In this document: piece by piece, positions 12,541 through 23,649 of the stretch
Position numbering within the stretch: the first letter of the stretch is position 1
How the letters are laid out: each line of letters begins with the position of its first letter
Assembly (NCBI GenBank): GCA_022559845.1
Contig: CM040124.1
Span: forward strand, 72,625,491-72,689,490
Origin: Amorphophallus konjac
Taxonomy: Eukaryota; Streptophyta; Magnoliopsida; Alismatales; Araceae
DNA: 64,000 nucleotides
Direction: 5' to 3'
Translations under genes and position numbers: made by a program
Notes under the pieces: model-generated
Seen by the model: only the letters and a program-made list of their open reading frames with translations
Told to the model about the DNA's origin: nothing
Databases searched by the model: none

Positions 12541-13025
12541 CAAGATCACCAAGCCAGAAGTCACAAAGGGGTCCAACCTCCACCCTCTCCATCCGGCCAG
12601 AGGGGATGGGCCTCGTGTTAGGGATTGTTGACCTGCAAAACGACGTAAAAACACAAAGAGAAAACCTAGATTAGAACTGAATGGTGTAGTAAATGCCAAA
12701 ATAATGTGAAATGAACATAAATAAGTGGAAAGAGGGATACCTGGGGGATTTTAAACCCCTAGGGTGTCAAAAACGTAGGTGGGTGTGTGCATGGCAATGA
12801 AGATGAAGAAGAACGTGGGGAAAAAGGGAGAAAAATAGTGCATGCAATGAAAAAGTGGACCAGACCAATCAAACACAAATGACTTAAAAGCTAGACTACT
12901 CCCTGAACCGGAGGCTTTTATGGACGTAGAAAGCCTCCCTCTTTGGTGCTATGTCACTTAAGAATGCGGCAGGGCTTCGTCGTTGACCAAAAATCTCCCC
13001 CCCTTTTCTACCCGGCCTTTAGGGT

Positions 13026-13035
13026 CTATTTATAG
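13026..13035 (-). promoter_or_regulatory. TATA box of the E LTR
   Basis: CTATAAATAG on the minus strand, identical to the TATA decamer in the D LTRs. The palindrome cluster at 13249-13680 lies immediately upstream of it. Confidence 0.65.
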
Positions 13036-13248
13036 AGCACCTAAAGTCCTAGCTCGAAATTAGGGTTTAAAGGTATTTTCAGGTCGAGATAATCAAAGGA
13101 AAATCGTAGATAAACAGATTATCTTTTATCCAGTCGAAACGGCACTTAAAATGGTTGATTATCTGCAGAAAAAATGATGGGAGAAGTTGGGGATAAAACC
13201 ACGGATAAAGAGATAAAAATCTGTTGAAATTCAGGAATCGAACTGATG

Positions 13249-13680
13249 AACGGTCTTACGATAGACCGCTCAACTGGATGTGCGGCCATGTTCTGGCCGT
13301 CCAACCCTGTCGGTGGAAATTAGAAATAAATCATAAATAATCTAAATTATCCATCGAACTGACCGAAACCTTCGCCATTGGACTCTCATAGATGAACGGC
13401 TCAGATGAGACCGTTCAAACGTTGAGCGGCCGAAGACAAACCATTCTAGCCTTGTCGGTGATAAATATATTAATTGGATAATTATCTGAGAAAACCATCA
13501 AGCGCAGGACTCTGAGAGATGGGCGGCTACTATCAGTCCGTTCATTAAGTTAAACGGCTAGAATAGGACCGCATAAATGCTTGTCGGCGAAAATTCAGAA
13601 AATTAACCAAAATATTCCAAAATAGATGGACGATCCACAGTCAACCGCACATGGATTGAGCGGCCTGGGATGAACCATAC
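13249..13680. repeat. E palindrome island in U3 (ACGGTC..GACCGT family)
   Basis: At least six imperfect inverted repeats, each about 20-27 bp. They include ACGGTCTTACGATAGACCG at 13250, GCGGCCATGTTCTGGCCG near 13281, ACGGCTCAGATGAGACCGTT near 13395, CGGCTACTATCAGTCCG near 13526, ACGGCTAGAATAGGACCGC near 13555 and a weaker pair at 13627-13680. Most are preceded by GATGRACGG or a variant. Confidence 0.75.
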
Positions 13681-13905
13681 ATGCACATGGGCGCTTGAAA
13701 CTTTATAGAAAATCCCAATCAACCAAAACCAAGGCCCGTTAAGCCCTGAATCAACTTGGACCTAACCAAGGAGGGAGGCAACCCATAAACCTGGCCCAAA
13801 GCATGCCTGAAAATAGCCCCAATGGGTGATGGACAACTCGAGGCATCAACAAATGGGAGTAAGAGGAACGACTCAACTTATCGGCATAAAACGGGTGTCA
13901 ATAGA

Positions 13906-13916
13906 TGCCCCTCCTT
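13906..13916 (-). other. Polypurine tract of element E
   Basis: Minus-strand AAGGAGGGGCA, 5 bases from the LTR start. The D tract at the same place reads AAGGCGGGGCA. Confidence 0.8.
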
Positions 13917-16768
13917 AACGTCCTCTTTGCAGGGGAGCGAGCGGAGGTGAAGCAGAAGTGACATGGAACATAGAGATGAAGCGGAAATGCAGCGAAGTGG
14001 ACTGAAAAGCGGGCATTATGGTAAAATGACACCCGTTTTTACCAACAAGCGATAAGAATCTTCCGGAAAACTCTGAACCAAACGTAAGGAATGATAAAAC
14101 CAAAAGCTACACCAGTCTGGAGGAACTAAACTAAATGAAATAAATCGACAAGACCAACCTCATGGGGGACACAATCCTGCGGTCCAATAAGGAGGCCAAT
14201 AGCAGGCAGCAAAAGTAAACGAAACAGGCTAAAGCTCCAGACGGGGACCTCTTAATCAACCAAACCAAGCGAATCGACCAAAGAGAACCTTCCAACTCAG
14301 AGTGGAATTAGTTCCTCTTACTCAAACACTGAACGCATAGTTAACCATCACTGATGGGACATTCTACAAGCAAACCATGGGTCATGATAGCTCAAAAGAT
14401 GCGTATGATGCATGCAGGGCTAAAATAAAAAGAAATCGTTAAAAAAAATACAAAGAAAGATTAAAATATAAAATATTCGAGAATAATATTGCTAAGCTGA
14501 GAAAATCAGAGTCAAGATATTATCCGTAACCACAACGTGCAGGATAGAACCATCCTCCCCGGGACATTCCAACGTAACGGCCTATCTGAAGATTAAACAC
14601 GTGAACGTGAATCATCATCGTTTTTGTTAAAGGGGAACATCAGATCCTGGAACACGTAGATAACCAACTGGTTCTCGAGATAATATACTATAGTACCATA
14701 TAATAATGAAATAAGGGTGATAAGGATAGAATGCCATACCTGACTTACCTGTGCAGGTGAAACGTCATACTTTTTTTTTGATTTTCATTTTCAGATTTTT
14801 TTTGGATTTTCATGAATAAGACAAACAAGATAAGCATATCGAATATAAACATAATGACAAATAACATGACATAACATGATGGATGGAAACAACACAACAA
14901 GACGAACAAGCACATAGGCAAAGGCATAAACAGGCAATACGTATGCATGAACATGGGGTGACAAGACAACAATCGGCGGGACAACACACGGTCGAGATAA
15001 GAACATGACAGATCATATGGTTGGGACAACACATAGAACATGGAAAGACGCCCATTGACATGTGCAAGATAACTAGCAACATGTGGCGAGGAACAAAACA
15101 ACAAGCGTGGGATAACACGGTGGGACATGGACACGAGCAAAGGACACGGCGGGACAAAAGACATGACAAAGCGCGATCTTCAATCAAAATCCCAGATCAG
15201 AATGAGGCCGAACCGCCAGGTTCATAATCGTGAGGCAAAGCCCTCTCATAAAGATATGATCATTACAGACAAAAGCTGAGAAGGACATAAGCTTCAGAAT
15301 AGATCGAGAGATAAGATTGAAGAAGGAAAGAACAGATCAAAAATGTGGACAGGAGACAGAGCAAAAAGATATAGCAAGGAATGCCTGAGTATTTCCAACC
15401 TGCACACTTAGCAAACGGATTATGTATCTGTCCTCAAGATAAAATATAAATGATATATATTTTTAGATTTTTCAATTTTCTTAATTTTTTTAGATTTTGA
15501 AAATATTTAATTTTTTTGGATTTGAATAATATTTCATCATTTTTTTGGATTTTTGACAATATCTCATTTTTTTTGGTATTTTTGAATAGTAATCTGTAGC
15601 ACCCAAAGATAGGATCGAACTACGGGTCAGGGATCGTCGTCCCTCCCCTCTCGTTAAAGACTTCCCTTGAGTAGGGTGTGCATGTGAGGGTGGCTTACCA
15701 TAACCAACTGCCTCTAAAGAACGGTGTCCCTACTAAGGCCATACCCGGGATACAATTCAGCCTAAGAGGGAGAAGTGGAAAAATAATTAGAGACAAGCCT
15801 TTTGTAGGATGGGATATATCAAGGCTCGAATTCCTTCCAGGGCACTACCCCTCAAAGACACAGTCTGTTATGCCGGGGCTTTGTATCTTTGATTTTGAGA
15901 CCCATATTTACTAAGCACGCATGCGACCGGGCTCATGACGTCCCGCGGAGAACTGTACTGCCACTCTTGCCATGCCTTTGATTCATAATTTTGCATATTG
16001 ATTCATTTTCTCATTTTGGTAGCCCTTATTGGCCGGATATAGTATGAAAGCTCACTTTTGAGGGTCAAGACTGCCCCTATTTGAGACCTCTCTCGTATTA
16101 TGGAGCGCCTAGGTTGGTCATCTTATCCATCAATCTCTTGCCCCTATACTTGGCCGAGCAGAGAAGAGAACAAGACCTTTGTGCATACCCAAAGTATGGC
16201 CAAAGCAGCAACGGTGCGTCTCAGAGAGATCGGCTATGGCTCGCCGTGTTGTATGTGAAAACCCATGCTCAATGGTCACCCTCAACGATCAGGGAAAGAA
16301 CTAGACTCCCAGCGCGGAGCTATCACCAGCCTAAGGATGATGCAGAAGTGAACTCATTTAAAATGATTTAAATGAACTAAGCAAATTTCTAAAAGCCACT
16401 TAACCATGTTGAGGAATAGCATTATAACCATGTGCAGAAACAATAGAAATAATGGAAATGAAAGCATGTTTCTTTGCTCAAAATAAAGATACATTTGCAA
16501 ATCCATGGCGTGGAAACCGGCATCCTGAAGCGATCTTGATCATCGAGCTTTGAGGAGCGCGAGTAGCTTTGTATTCCTTGCTTGTCAGGATAAAGGATGA
16601 AAGGAGAGCAAAGGATTGGATTCCTCGACACAGAGGAGTGGCAGACATCATACTGGATGGAGGAGGGATAAAAAAAGGAAGAGAGACGAGGGCTAGAACT
16701 CCCTCGTTAAGGCACTGAGGCCCTGATAACAAGGAACCAAGTACAGAATAACCAGTGATTAACTAAGA
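13917..16768 (-). mobile_element. Non-coding 3' interior of element E
   Basis: About 2.85 kb without a supportable gene. It holds AT-rich blocks with runs of T followed by GGATTT (14770-14815 and 15460-15590), and a GC-balanced block at 15590-16370 without recognisable similarity. Parts near 14340-14700 resemble the D interior at 24490-24790, so this is shared untranslated DNA of the lineage. Confidence 0.7.
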
Positions 16769-17425
16769 TCAAGGCGGGCTAAAGCCTCGAAAATAGCAAG
16801 AAAAGGGGTGGGAACCCCGAAAGGGTGAGGAGGAAAGAATAGAAAGACAAAGAAAATATAACTGTGAAGATAAGGTAGAAAGAGAAAGATCATCTGACGT
16901 GGTCGGAGGAAAGGAATAGCGATCACCCGATAGAGGCGGGGAAGAAAATGCATGAACACCCGACAAGGTCGGGGAAAAGAAATAGAAACCACCCGACAAA
17001 GTCGGGGAAGGATCAGAAAAATCACCTGACAAGGTCGGGGAATGAGCACAAGGAATCCCCAACAGGGTCGGGGAAAAAGGATGAGAAGCGAAATCCGGGC
17101 GTACCCGGGGAGAAAAACTAGAAGATGCCCCTGGCTGAGGAGAAGAGGAGGACATAGGCCGACGCCTAGGATGGTAAGGATAGGAGAAGATGGTGGAAAC
17201 ATGGTCAGGTGGTGAAAGGTACACCACCCAAGGATAAGAACTGAGCAACAGAAAAGGCGAATGGACGGAAGAAGGAGAGGAGGAAGGGGACCCCAAAATG
17301 CACAACTGACAGCCCTTGAACTTATGTCGCCGCCTCTTCTTCTTCTTAGCAGAAATTGCCTCGTGATGGACCCGCCTGGCGCGGACTTGGCTTCTCGGGC
17401 TCCTCAATCTGTAACGTCTTCTCAA
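16769..17425 (-). CDS. Possible downstream ORF of element E with 11-residue SPTLSG repeats
   Basis: A minus-strand frame of 218 codons directly downstream of the 308-codon ORF. It starts with a basic stretch containing KKKKRRRHKFKG, which looks like a nuclear localisation signal, passes through a serine/proline-rich part, and then carries about six repeats of 11 residues (SPTLSG plus five). At DNA level these are exact 33-bp periods starting at 16891, 16924, 16957, 16990, 17023 and 17056. It may be the C-terminal part of the neighbouring ORF after a frameshift, or low-complexity DNA that happens to be open. I recognise no family. Confidence 0.35.
   Translation of the reverse strand: MRRRYRLRSPRSQVRARRVHHEAISAKKKKRRRHKFKGCQLCILGSPSSSPSSVHSPFLLLSSYPWVVYLSPPDHVSTIFSYPYHPRRRPMSSSSPQPGASSSFSPRVRPDFASHPFSPTLLGIPCAHSPTLSGDFSDPSPTLSGGFYFFSPTLSGVHAFSSPPLSGDRYSFPPTTSDDLSLSTLSSQLYFLCLSILSSSPFRGSHPFSCYFRGFSPP
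16891..17075. repeat. 33-bp tandem repeat with palindromic core, 6 units
   Basis: The period is exactly 33 bp. The core is CCCGACAAGGTCGGG, an inverted repeat. The first and last units are most diverged. The period is a multiple of three and keeps the frame described for 16769-17425. Confidence 0.85.
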
Positions 17426-17434
17426 ATAGCGGGC

Positions 17435-18361
17435 CTACCTGGTAGATGGCCCGGCCAGATTGCGAATATGCAGCTTAATCGGGGCAGTTGCCCCTAGACT
17501 CCCGGTGCTAACCATAGGTGGACATTCTTGGGCAAACAGCTTCTCAACTGAATGAATATCATGAAGCCGCAGAGTTTTATCTCTTGGCACTAGAACATAG
17601 AGGTTCGGCAATTCCACTCGGCAACCAGACTTGAAGGATAACTCCCGTACTAGAAGAGCAGGACAAAGTTGAGGGAGATCAATGCGCGGCGTTGATGTGG
17701 ACGGCATGCTAATAAATTGAGGAAAATTGCACAGCAAGTGTAGAATGTCCTTGGAAAGTGCAGAAGATACGGCCAATTTCCCCTTGAATAGGGAGTCCAT
17801 CAGGCTCCGGGCGGCCATATGTGTTAGCATAATCCGAGTAGAGAACCCCTCTCGGCTAGTGAACTGAACAGCAATCGAGCACGAGGTAATAACAGCATTA
17901 ATGGTGAACTTCCCGGCGAGTAGAGAGATTGCTACCGACCTCGCCTTTGAAGAAACTGGCACCAACATAAGGGAACTCTTCTTTACAACCATTTCGGAGC
18001 ATGCAGGCTCATTATCCCTAAAATAGCCAGGGACTGGGACTCGGACCGGCATGCGACAGATGAAATCTTCAATCTTGAAACACACGGCTGGTACATAACC
18101 GTCCTGACCTGGCTGGTCACCTTCCTGGGGATCAGACCCAAGGGGCACCATCGGTCGCATACACCCGCTCCGTGGGGTGGAAGTAGAAAGAGGTAGAAAA
18201 GTGGGGGTAATGGACTTGGGAGGCGTAGATAAAAGTAATGTGAGCGGCAGAGAGATAGCAGTGATGATAGGTTCGAGTGGAGGCAAGGGCAGAGGTGGAG
18301 GCGTAGGAGAAGGTAAAGGGGAATGTGTAGGTATAGGTATGGCCTGCTCAGGCTCGGGCAA
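17435..18361 (-). CDS. ORF2 of element E, unknown function
   Basis: 308 codons on the minus strand, after gag and before the non-coding 3' interior, where an autonomous relative would have protease and RT. The first 80 or so residues are proline/leucine/threonine-rich with low complexity. The remaining 225 residues look like a folded domain (FKIEDFICRMP, LLAGKFTINAVITS, IDLPQLCPALLVREL, VLVPRDKTLRLHDIHS). There is no DTG/DSG protease motif, YVDD box or zinc knuckle. I do not recognise the family. It may continue into the frame at 16769-17425 through a frameshift. The start is the first ATG of the open frame and is uncertain because of the low-complexity lead-in. Confidence 0.5.
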   Translation of the reverse strand: MPEPEQAIPIPTHSPLPSPTPPPLPLPPLEPIITAISLPLTLLLSTPPKSITPTFLPLSTSTPRSGCMRPMVPLGSDPQEGDQPGQDGYVPAVCFKIEDFICRMPVRVPVPGYFRDNEPACSEMVVKKSSLMLVPVSSKARSVAISLLAGKFTINAVITSCSIAVQFTSREGFSTRIMLTHMAARSLMDSLFKGKLAVSSALSKDILHLLCNFPQFISMPSTSTPRIDLPQLCPALLVRELSFKSGCRVELPNLYVLVPRDKTLRLHDIHSVEKLFAQECPPMVSTGSLGATAPIKLHIRNLAGPSTR

Positions 18362-18721
18362 CGATGGTGAAGGGGATGGCAGAGGCGGTGGAGATGGTGG
18401 AGAGGGTGATGTGGGTAATGAAGGTAATGGAGGTGAGGATGGTGACGGTAGTGGTGAGGCGGAGGAATTGGAGGGTCACGGCGCCCACCATCGGCGTATC
18501 GGCACGACCCGTCTAGCGACGTCGGGAGTGGAAATAATGATGGAAGTGGAAGAGGAGGGAGAAGTAGCACTAGCCTGAGCAGAGGCTTGGGTCTGTAGAG
18601 GCGGAGACGGAGCAGGAGATGGTAAAGGTGGGGTAGATAATAGAGCAGGTGCAATGCCAGAAAAGTAACCGCAGGGGTGCCCCTGGTCTTGTGGCAGAGA
18701 TGGCCGCTTCGGCGGCGATTG

Positions 18722-20306
18722 TTACTGCTGCTGCTGCTTGCTGCTGAGATCCAAAATAGCTTTACGCATGGCGGCCCAATCAATCATCCTTTTATCTTCC
18801 AAATCATAGACAATTTCCCAGAACTCAGGGCAATTCTTGACCACATGCACCCGCTGGCGGTGAAAGTCACAAAATTGAAGCATGTCCCCAACCGCAGGTT
18901 GGCAAGGCACATCCGGAGGGAGTGGCAACGAGTGAGCGGCCATCAAAGCCCTGAAAATGTCTGTAAAAGACTCTGGCAACGAGGGGTGAGAAGCCCGCTT
19001 CAGGCAAGGCGGATGTCGAGGGGTGTGAAATGGTAGTGGGGATGGTAGCGGAGGTTGCGTAGGTAAGGGGGATTGCGTAGGCAAAGGCGGAGGGTTAGAA
19101 TGATGTGGAGGCATGGTGGGAGTGGGAATGTAATGGACGGCATCTACCCATTCTGGGTGTAGGGTTTCCTTGACCGGAGGTGGAGGGGTGTGGTGAGATG
19201 AAATAGCGAAGGGCTGACTCATGGAGGGATGTAAGGTGGAGCACATGGAGGTATGGGGGTGTGGGGGAGCGGAAGGTCGACTTGTGGAGGGATATGTAGT
19301 GGAGGGCTGACTTGCGGTGGAGGGCGGAGGGAAAGTGTATGTAGAAGGTGACGGTGGAGGAGGCTCATGGTCAAAGGAAACTAGGAGTTGTTGGCTAACG
19401 AAGCGGGCTCGATTGTAAAGCTGTTGCTAGGATGTGATATCGTTCAAGGATAAGATACATCTGAGCTCAGGCGTTGCGTTAGAAATAACCATCTTGATCT
19501 GCTCGCCCTCCGGAATATGTCCAGGGACTTGCGTGGCTAGGCGACGCCAGCGGTCGATAAACGTGGAGAATTCCTCACCGGGCTTCATCTTCTCTTGGGC
19601 CAAATCAACCATAGAATCTGGGCCCCACCTGGTCTCGGTACTGCTGAATAAACCTTGCTTGGACGGCTTAAAAATTCATCATATGCTCCTGCGGTAATGT
19701 GAAAAACCAATCCTTGGCCGAGCCCTCTAGAGATAGGCTAAACAAGTAGGCCATCAAGCGTTGATCATGCTGGAACTGGGCCGACTCATATAAGAAATCC
19801 TTCAAATGGACATAGGGGTCACCGACTCCACCATAGCGACGATAAGCCGGAATCTGTTGACGTGGTGGAAGCTGAAGACCTCGGAATGCAAATGGGATGT
19901 CCAAAGAAGTTTGGGGACTGATTTGTCGTTGCAATTCATCAAGCTGGCGTTGGGCCTGAGCGATCATTTCCTCGGTAGGAAGAGTTCGAGAAGGGTATGA
20001 ACCAGCCTGAGCAAGAGATGGTGAATTTAGACTAGGGTAATGTTGATGGGCCGGATAAGGGTATCTGGCCTGAGAAGAAGGAAAGCCCATTCCAGGAATG
20101 AGGGAATGCATTGGCCTGGAAGAATTATGTACATGGGAATGAGGATTGATTGGGCCACCAGCAGCACGGGCGGGATAAGAAGGCCCGTTAAAAGAATAGG
20201 ATCCAATGGAGGAATAAGGAGATGGGCCCGCATGGGAAGAGGAATCCACACGGGGGTAAGAAGATGGAGAAGTATATGAATAAGGTACAGGGGAGAAGTG
20301 CTCCAT
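18722..20306 (-). pseudogene. gag: gag of element E, Tat type, broken
   Basis: About 528 codons read through. A serine/tyrosine/proline-rich N-terminus leads to a conserved gag core (YRRYGGVGDPYVHLKDFLYES, then EKMKPGEEFSTFIDRW and VISNATPELRC) that matches the gag of D closely. A proline-rich linker follows, then a zinc-knuckle-like CDFHRQRVHVVKNC. Lesions are a TAA at 19668-19670, a frameshift between there and about 19612, and a TAG at 19427-19429. Downstream of the second stop the frame reopens to 18722. Gag forms the particle in which the RNA is copied; E could move only with proteins supplied by a relative, and this copy no longer makes its own gag. Confidence 0.85.
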
Positions 20307-21546
20307 GGGGAGAATGGAGACTTTATATAGTGAATTTCAAATGAATACAAGGAGGGGAATGAACCTAAGACAAATGTAGCTAAATGGAGGCACACGAAGA
20401 TGAGCTAGACCTAATGAGCCTATTCTGACAAAAAAGATGCAAATGATGACACTGTGCAACATACAATGGAGGAGAGAGATGAGAAAAGAATCAACCAATT
20501 ACCCAAACAAATTCCAAATGATGCGCGGAGATTTCTTATAAGTTCTCTTTTAGGACCTTAGTGGATTAATTAAAAATGTGAGTTCACTCAACCACAAGGT
20601 ACCTAAATAGGATGAGAATGGAGAACTGGCAGACTCTAAAGGACTCTCTCTCGCACGAATGCGGACCCTAGACTAGGGGGTAGTATGGTACAACATGCCC
20701 GGCGTCCGTGTGGGAATCCACGGCTCACGGGGGCTTACGGAGGTCCTCGGCAAGGCCCCCTAGTCGGCTCCAAGGAATATGCAGACGAGAGGAAACCCTA
20801 CCTCGGTAGGAACATAACTAAATATGGATGAAATGCACGAATCCTATGCGCACCAGAGTGCATGCAAAATCTAGCCTAGAAACTAGCAACCAATGACCAA
20901 AATAAACATGCGAGGATGAAAGCAAATAGGCAGCAACAACATATAAGCAGGGGAAGATCAATGAATGGCACCAAGGAGAACAAAGACAATATAGATACGG
21001 CAATCAAAGCAACCTCGGGTGCACTGTGGCATCAGAAGGACGGTTTGTGGGAGACCGTACAATAAGCTAAACAGTCTGGGGTGGACCGTATAAGCCAGGG
21101 AATAACGACAAAGTAACAGGAGAATAAGAAAACGATAGAATGAAAGAGACAGAAATCAGAAGCGTACCAGGATGGGCGATCTATTGACTGCCGCATAAGC
21201 GCTAGAATGGACCTGAAACAACCGCGTGATAGAAATCCGGCCAACAGCATAAAGGTAGAGGCATACCTGAGCCAGCAAGATGAACGGCCAAACACAGGCC
21301 GTATGGAAGATGAACGGGTGGTGCGAGACCGCTCACGACAGCAGGCTTGCAGAAGAGATGGAACTGTTCGCAGAGAAGAACGGGTTCTTTACCGCCGCAC
21401 ATCATTTGGAAGGCTCATGGAGAGCCGCGCAAGTTCCAGAGGACAGACACAGCCGACAGCCATAATCAACCAGAAACCACTTCGAGAAAAGGACTAACAA
21501 AGCAAAAGAGAAGGTCAGCAAGTCACTAACACGATGGGCACTAGGT
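20307..21546 (-). mobile_element. 5' leader of element E
   Basis: Untranslated region between primer site and gag; I see no gene. It contains another cluster of ACGGTY..GACCGT-type palindromes at 21040-21440, for example ACGGTTTGTGGGAGACCGT at 21040. Confidence 0.7.
21040..21440. repeat. Third E palindrome cluster, in the leader
   Basis: Inverted repeats near 21040-21058, 21070-21090, 21293-21305, 21312-21335 and 21411-21425. Cores and the preceding GATGAACGG match those in the E LTR. Confidence 0.65.
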
Positions 21547-21564
21547 GTCCCACCGTGATCGCCA
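21547..21564 (-). other. Primer binding site of element E, tRNA-Arg type
   Basis: Minus strand TGGCGATCACGGTGGGAC, ten bases from the LTR. It is nearly complementary to the 3' end of plant tRNA-Arg, the primer reported for Ogre-type elements. The D primer site has the same 18 bases. Confidence 0.75.
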
Positions 21565-21574
21565 AAAAATGGGC

Positions 21575-21771
21575 TGTTGATACGTTTTGTTCTTTCCTTC
21601 TTTCTCTTCAATACCGGCTTGAAAGACCTCTACTCTCCTTCTAATAAATCAATATGTAAAATAAAATAGGACAGTAGATGGAGAACAGAAGAGAATAAAG
21701 AACCGTGATCGCCACCAAGGCGGTGTACGCGATGAACACGCCGTACCTTGGAAAGAGGGAGACACTCACTG
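21575..21771 (-). mobile_element. Fragment of the 5' LTR of element E
   Basis: Matches 12141-12337 with about six differences, then stops where the D LTR begins at 21772. The remainder should lie right of the window, beyond D. Confidence 0.9.
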
Positions 21772-21952
21772 TGAGCGACGTCACGCGGTTGGAATGATGC
21801 GGAGCGCGAGGGCTCACGTTTTTTTTTTGTTTTGCTTTTTTTTCTTGCTTTGCTGCAACACAGAAATAAGAGAGAAGAGGAGAGAGGCCACCACGGGAGA
21901 TTGCTCCGGCGGGGCGTGCGGGACAAATGCAATATAGCAAAATATGGGGGTT

Positions 21953-22430
21953 AAACGGCCATAGCGGGAAGTGACTCGCCGCGGCCTTGGGGGGACGAAA
22001 ATGGTGCAGAAATCAAATAGCAAGAATTGAAACGGCCATTGCGGGAAGTGACTCACCGCGGCCTCGAGAGTATAGCAGATATAGAAGCAATTCAAGATAT
22101 ACAAAAGAAAGGACAAAATTCAAACGGCCATTGCGGGAAGTGACTCACCGCGACCTCGAGAATATGAGCAAATAAGAATATAACAGAATATAGAGAGAAT
22201 ATAAAGAACGGGAATTTAAACGGCCATTGGGGAAGTGACTCACCGCGGCCTCGAGAATATGAGCAGATAAGAATATAACAGAATATAAAGAGAATATAAA
22301 GAACGGAATTTAAACGACCATTGGGGAAGTGACTCGCCGCGGCCTCGAGAATATAAGCAGATGAGAATATGACAAGATATAAATAACGGAATTTAAACGG
22401 CCATTATGGGAAGTAACTCGTCGCGGCCTC
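21953..22430. repeat. 94-bp tandem repeats in the D LTR, 6 units
   Basis: Units begin with AAACGGCCATTGCGGGAAG or a variant at 21953, 22030, 22124, 22218, 22312 and 22394. Three periods are exactly 94 bp. Each unit has a GC-rich head with a CCGCGGCCTCGAG core and an AT-rich tail. Confidence 0.85.
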
Positions 22431-23053
22431 GAGAGTATGATGTGATCGCCATGGGCCAAAGACCCCCAAAAAAGAAAATGATCGCGCCTACCTCACTAGC
22501 AAGAAGTGGCGGGTTGCTTCTTCCTCCCCCTTCGGTCGGCCGACGGAGAGGGCTTTCTTTAGTTACCATTGTAAAACAACAGACAGTAAATAAATGAAAT
22601 TAGAAAATGGCAGTGTAGTATCAATCCCTTGCAATGAAAGTGATGAAATCGTAGCAGGACACACACCTGGTTGGTGTGGTTTTAAACCCCTCTCGGACAC
22701 GAGTAGGAGGGAAATGCAATGATGAATGGAGTTATGCAAAAGTATAAGATTCCCTTATGAAGGGAGACGAAGAATGGAGGATGATGAATGTAAAAGAACT
22801 ACGAAGAAAAGGAGAGAGTTGGCTTATTGGATGTGCCGATGGCGAGATCCGGCGGAGCTTCGGTAGCGTAGGGACGACGTGGAAGCACGGTGGACGAAGG
22901 TGGCCTTCCTATTGTGAGCACGGGCACCCGGGAAGTCGGCAGAATCATCTCCTGAAAAGAACCTACGGGTTAGAAAAGGATCCGACAGCCTCTGGGTTCC
23001 AGCAGCCTGTCGAACCTCTCAAAAAGCTCTCCTCGGACGGAGGGGGGGGTCTG

Positions 23054-23063
23054 CTATTTATAG
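23054..23063 (-). promoter_or_regulatory. TATA box of the D 3' LTR
   Basis: CTATAAATAG on the minus strand. The nearest palindrome of the array starts 15 bases upstream, at 23078. Confidence 0.7.
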
Positions 23064-23077
23064 AGATCCGGAGAATG

Positions 23078-23649
23078 GAGGCGTCCAGGGGCCTGGACGC
23101 CTTCATGAGGGCATTAATATTATTTTATTTTTTTATTTTTTTTATTTTTAATACTTTCAAGAAGGCGTCCAGGCAACTGGACGCCTTCAAAACTGCCCAC
23201 TGGAACCCCGCCGAAAGTCGCACACGGTTTGGTACAGCGTGTGGTTTTGGTTGGCACCCGTGACTCACGAGTGCGCGCGTCTGGCTGGCAAGACGTCTTC
23301 ACACTTTGGATTTTTTCTCAAACGACAAACCGATCGACGGATCGGGGGCGCCCGTGAGCAAGATGATGAAGGCGTCCAGGCACCTGGACGCCTTCCTGGA
23401 CGCCTTCAAGAAATTATTATTTTATTTGTTTTTTTTATTTTTTTTATTTTTTTCATTTTCATGAAGGTGTCCAGGAAAGTGGACGCCTTCAAGAATTATG
23501 ATTATGATTATTATTTTTTATATTTTTTATATTTTTCATTTTTATGAAGGCGTCCAGGTAGCTGGACGCCTTTAAAAAATATTATATATATATATATTTA
23601 TTTATATATTTTTCAACTGATGAAGGCGTCTAGGAAACTGGACTCCTTC
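23078..23649. repeat. D palindrome island in U3 of the 3' LTR, 6 units
   Basis: Six 28-29 bp inverted repeats of the form GAAGGCGTCCAGG-nn-CTGGACGCCTTC at 23078, 23161, 23368, 23463, 23546 and 23622, separated mostly by AT-rich spacers of 50-180 bp. The third is followed by an extra half unit. Confidence 0.9.

Larger units (their letters stand above)
12141..13900 (-). mobile_element. 3' LTR of element E
   Basis: Plus-strand ends are TGTTGATATG at 12141 and CGGGTGTCA at 13900; read on the minus strand the LTR starts TGACACCC and ends CAACA. A TATA box lies at 13026-13035. Palindromes based on ACGGTC..GACCGT occur on both sides of it. The short frames at 12387-12674 contain such palindromes and look non-coding. 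Confidence 0.85.
12141..21771 (-). mobile_element. Element E: gag-only (non-autonomous) Tat-lineage retrotransposon, 5' LTR split by D
   Basis: A minus-strand element with 3' LTR at 12141-13900, polypurine tract at 13906-13916, interior to 21574, primer site at 21547-21564, and the first 197 bp of the 5' LTR at 21575-21771, where D interrupts it. The two LTR pieces differ at about 6 of 197 positions. The interior (7.7 kb) has gag and a second ORF but no protease, RT, RNase H or integrase. Its non-coding part next to the polypurine tract resembles that of D (for example TTTTTGTTAAAGGGGAAC near 14620 and TTTTTGTTGAAGGGGAAC near 24733). E is therefore a deleted relative of the D lineage. Confidence 0.85.

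Noticed and set aside
14745..15227. Several overlapping frames near 15 kb
   Set aside because: Cysteine/valine-rich translations of repetitive ACAAGACA-type spacer; no conserved domain; frames overlap on both strands.
17983..18783. 266-codon minus-strand and 133-codon plus-strand frames over the E interior
   Set aside because: Leucine/histidine/proline and glycine-rich shadows of the proline-rich parts of gag and ORF2.
23078..23190. Palindromes as small MITEs
   Set aside because: Units are only 28 bp, lack target duplications, and occur in ordered arrays conserved between the two LTRs.
23078..23649. CRISPR-like look of regularly spaced palindromes
   Set aside because: Spacers are AT-rich low complexity of uneven length, the context is a plant LTR, and no cas genes are present.
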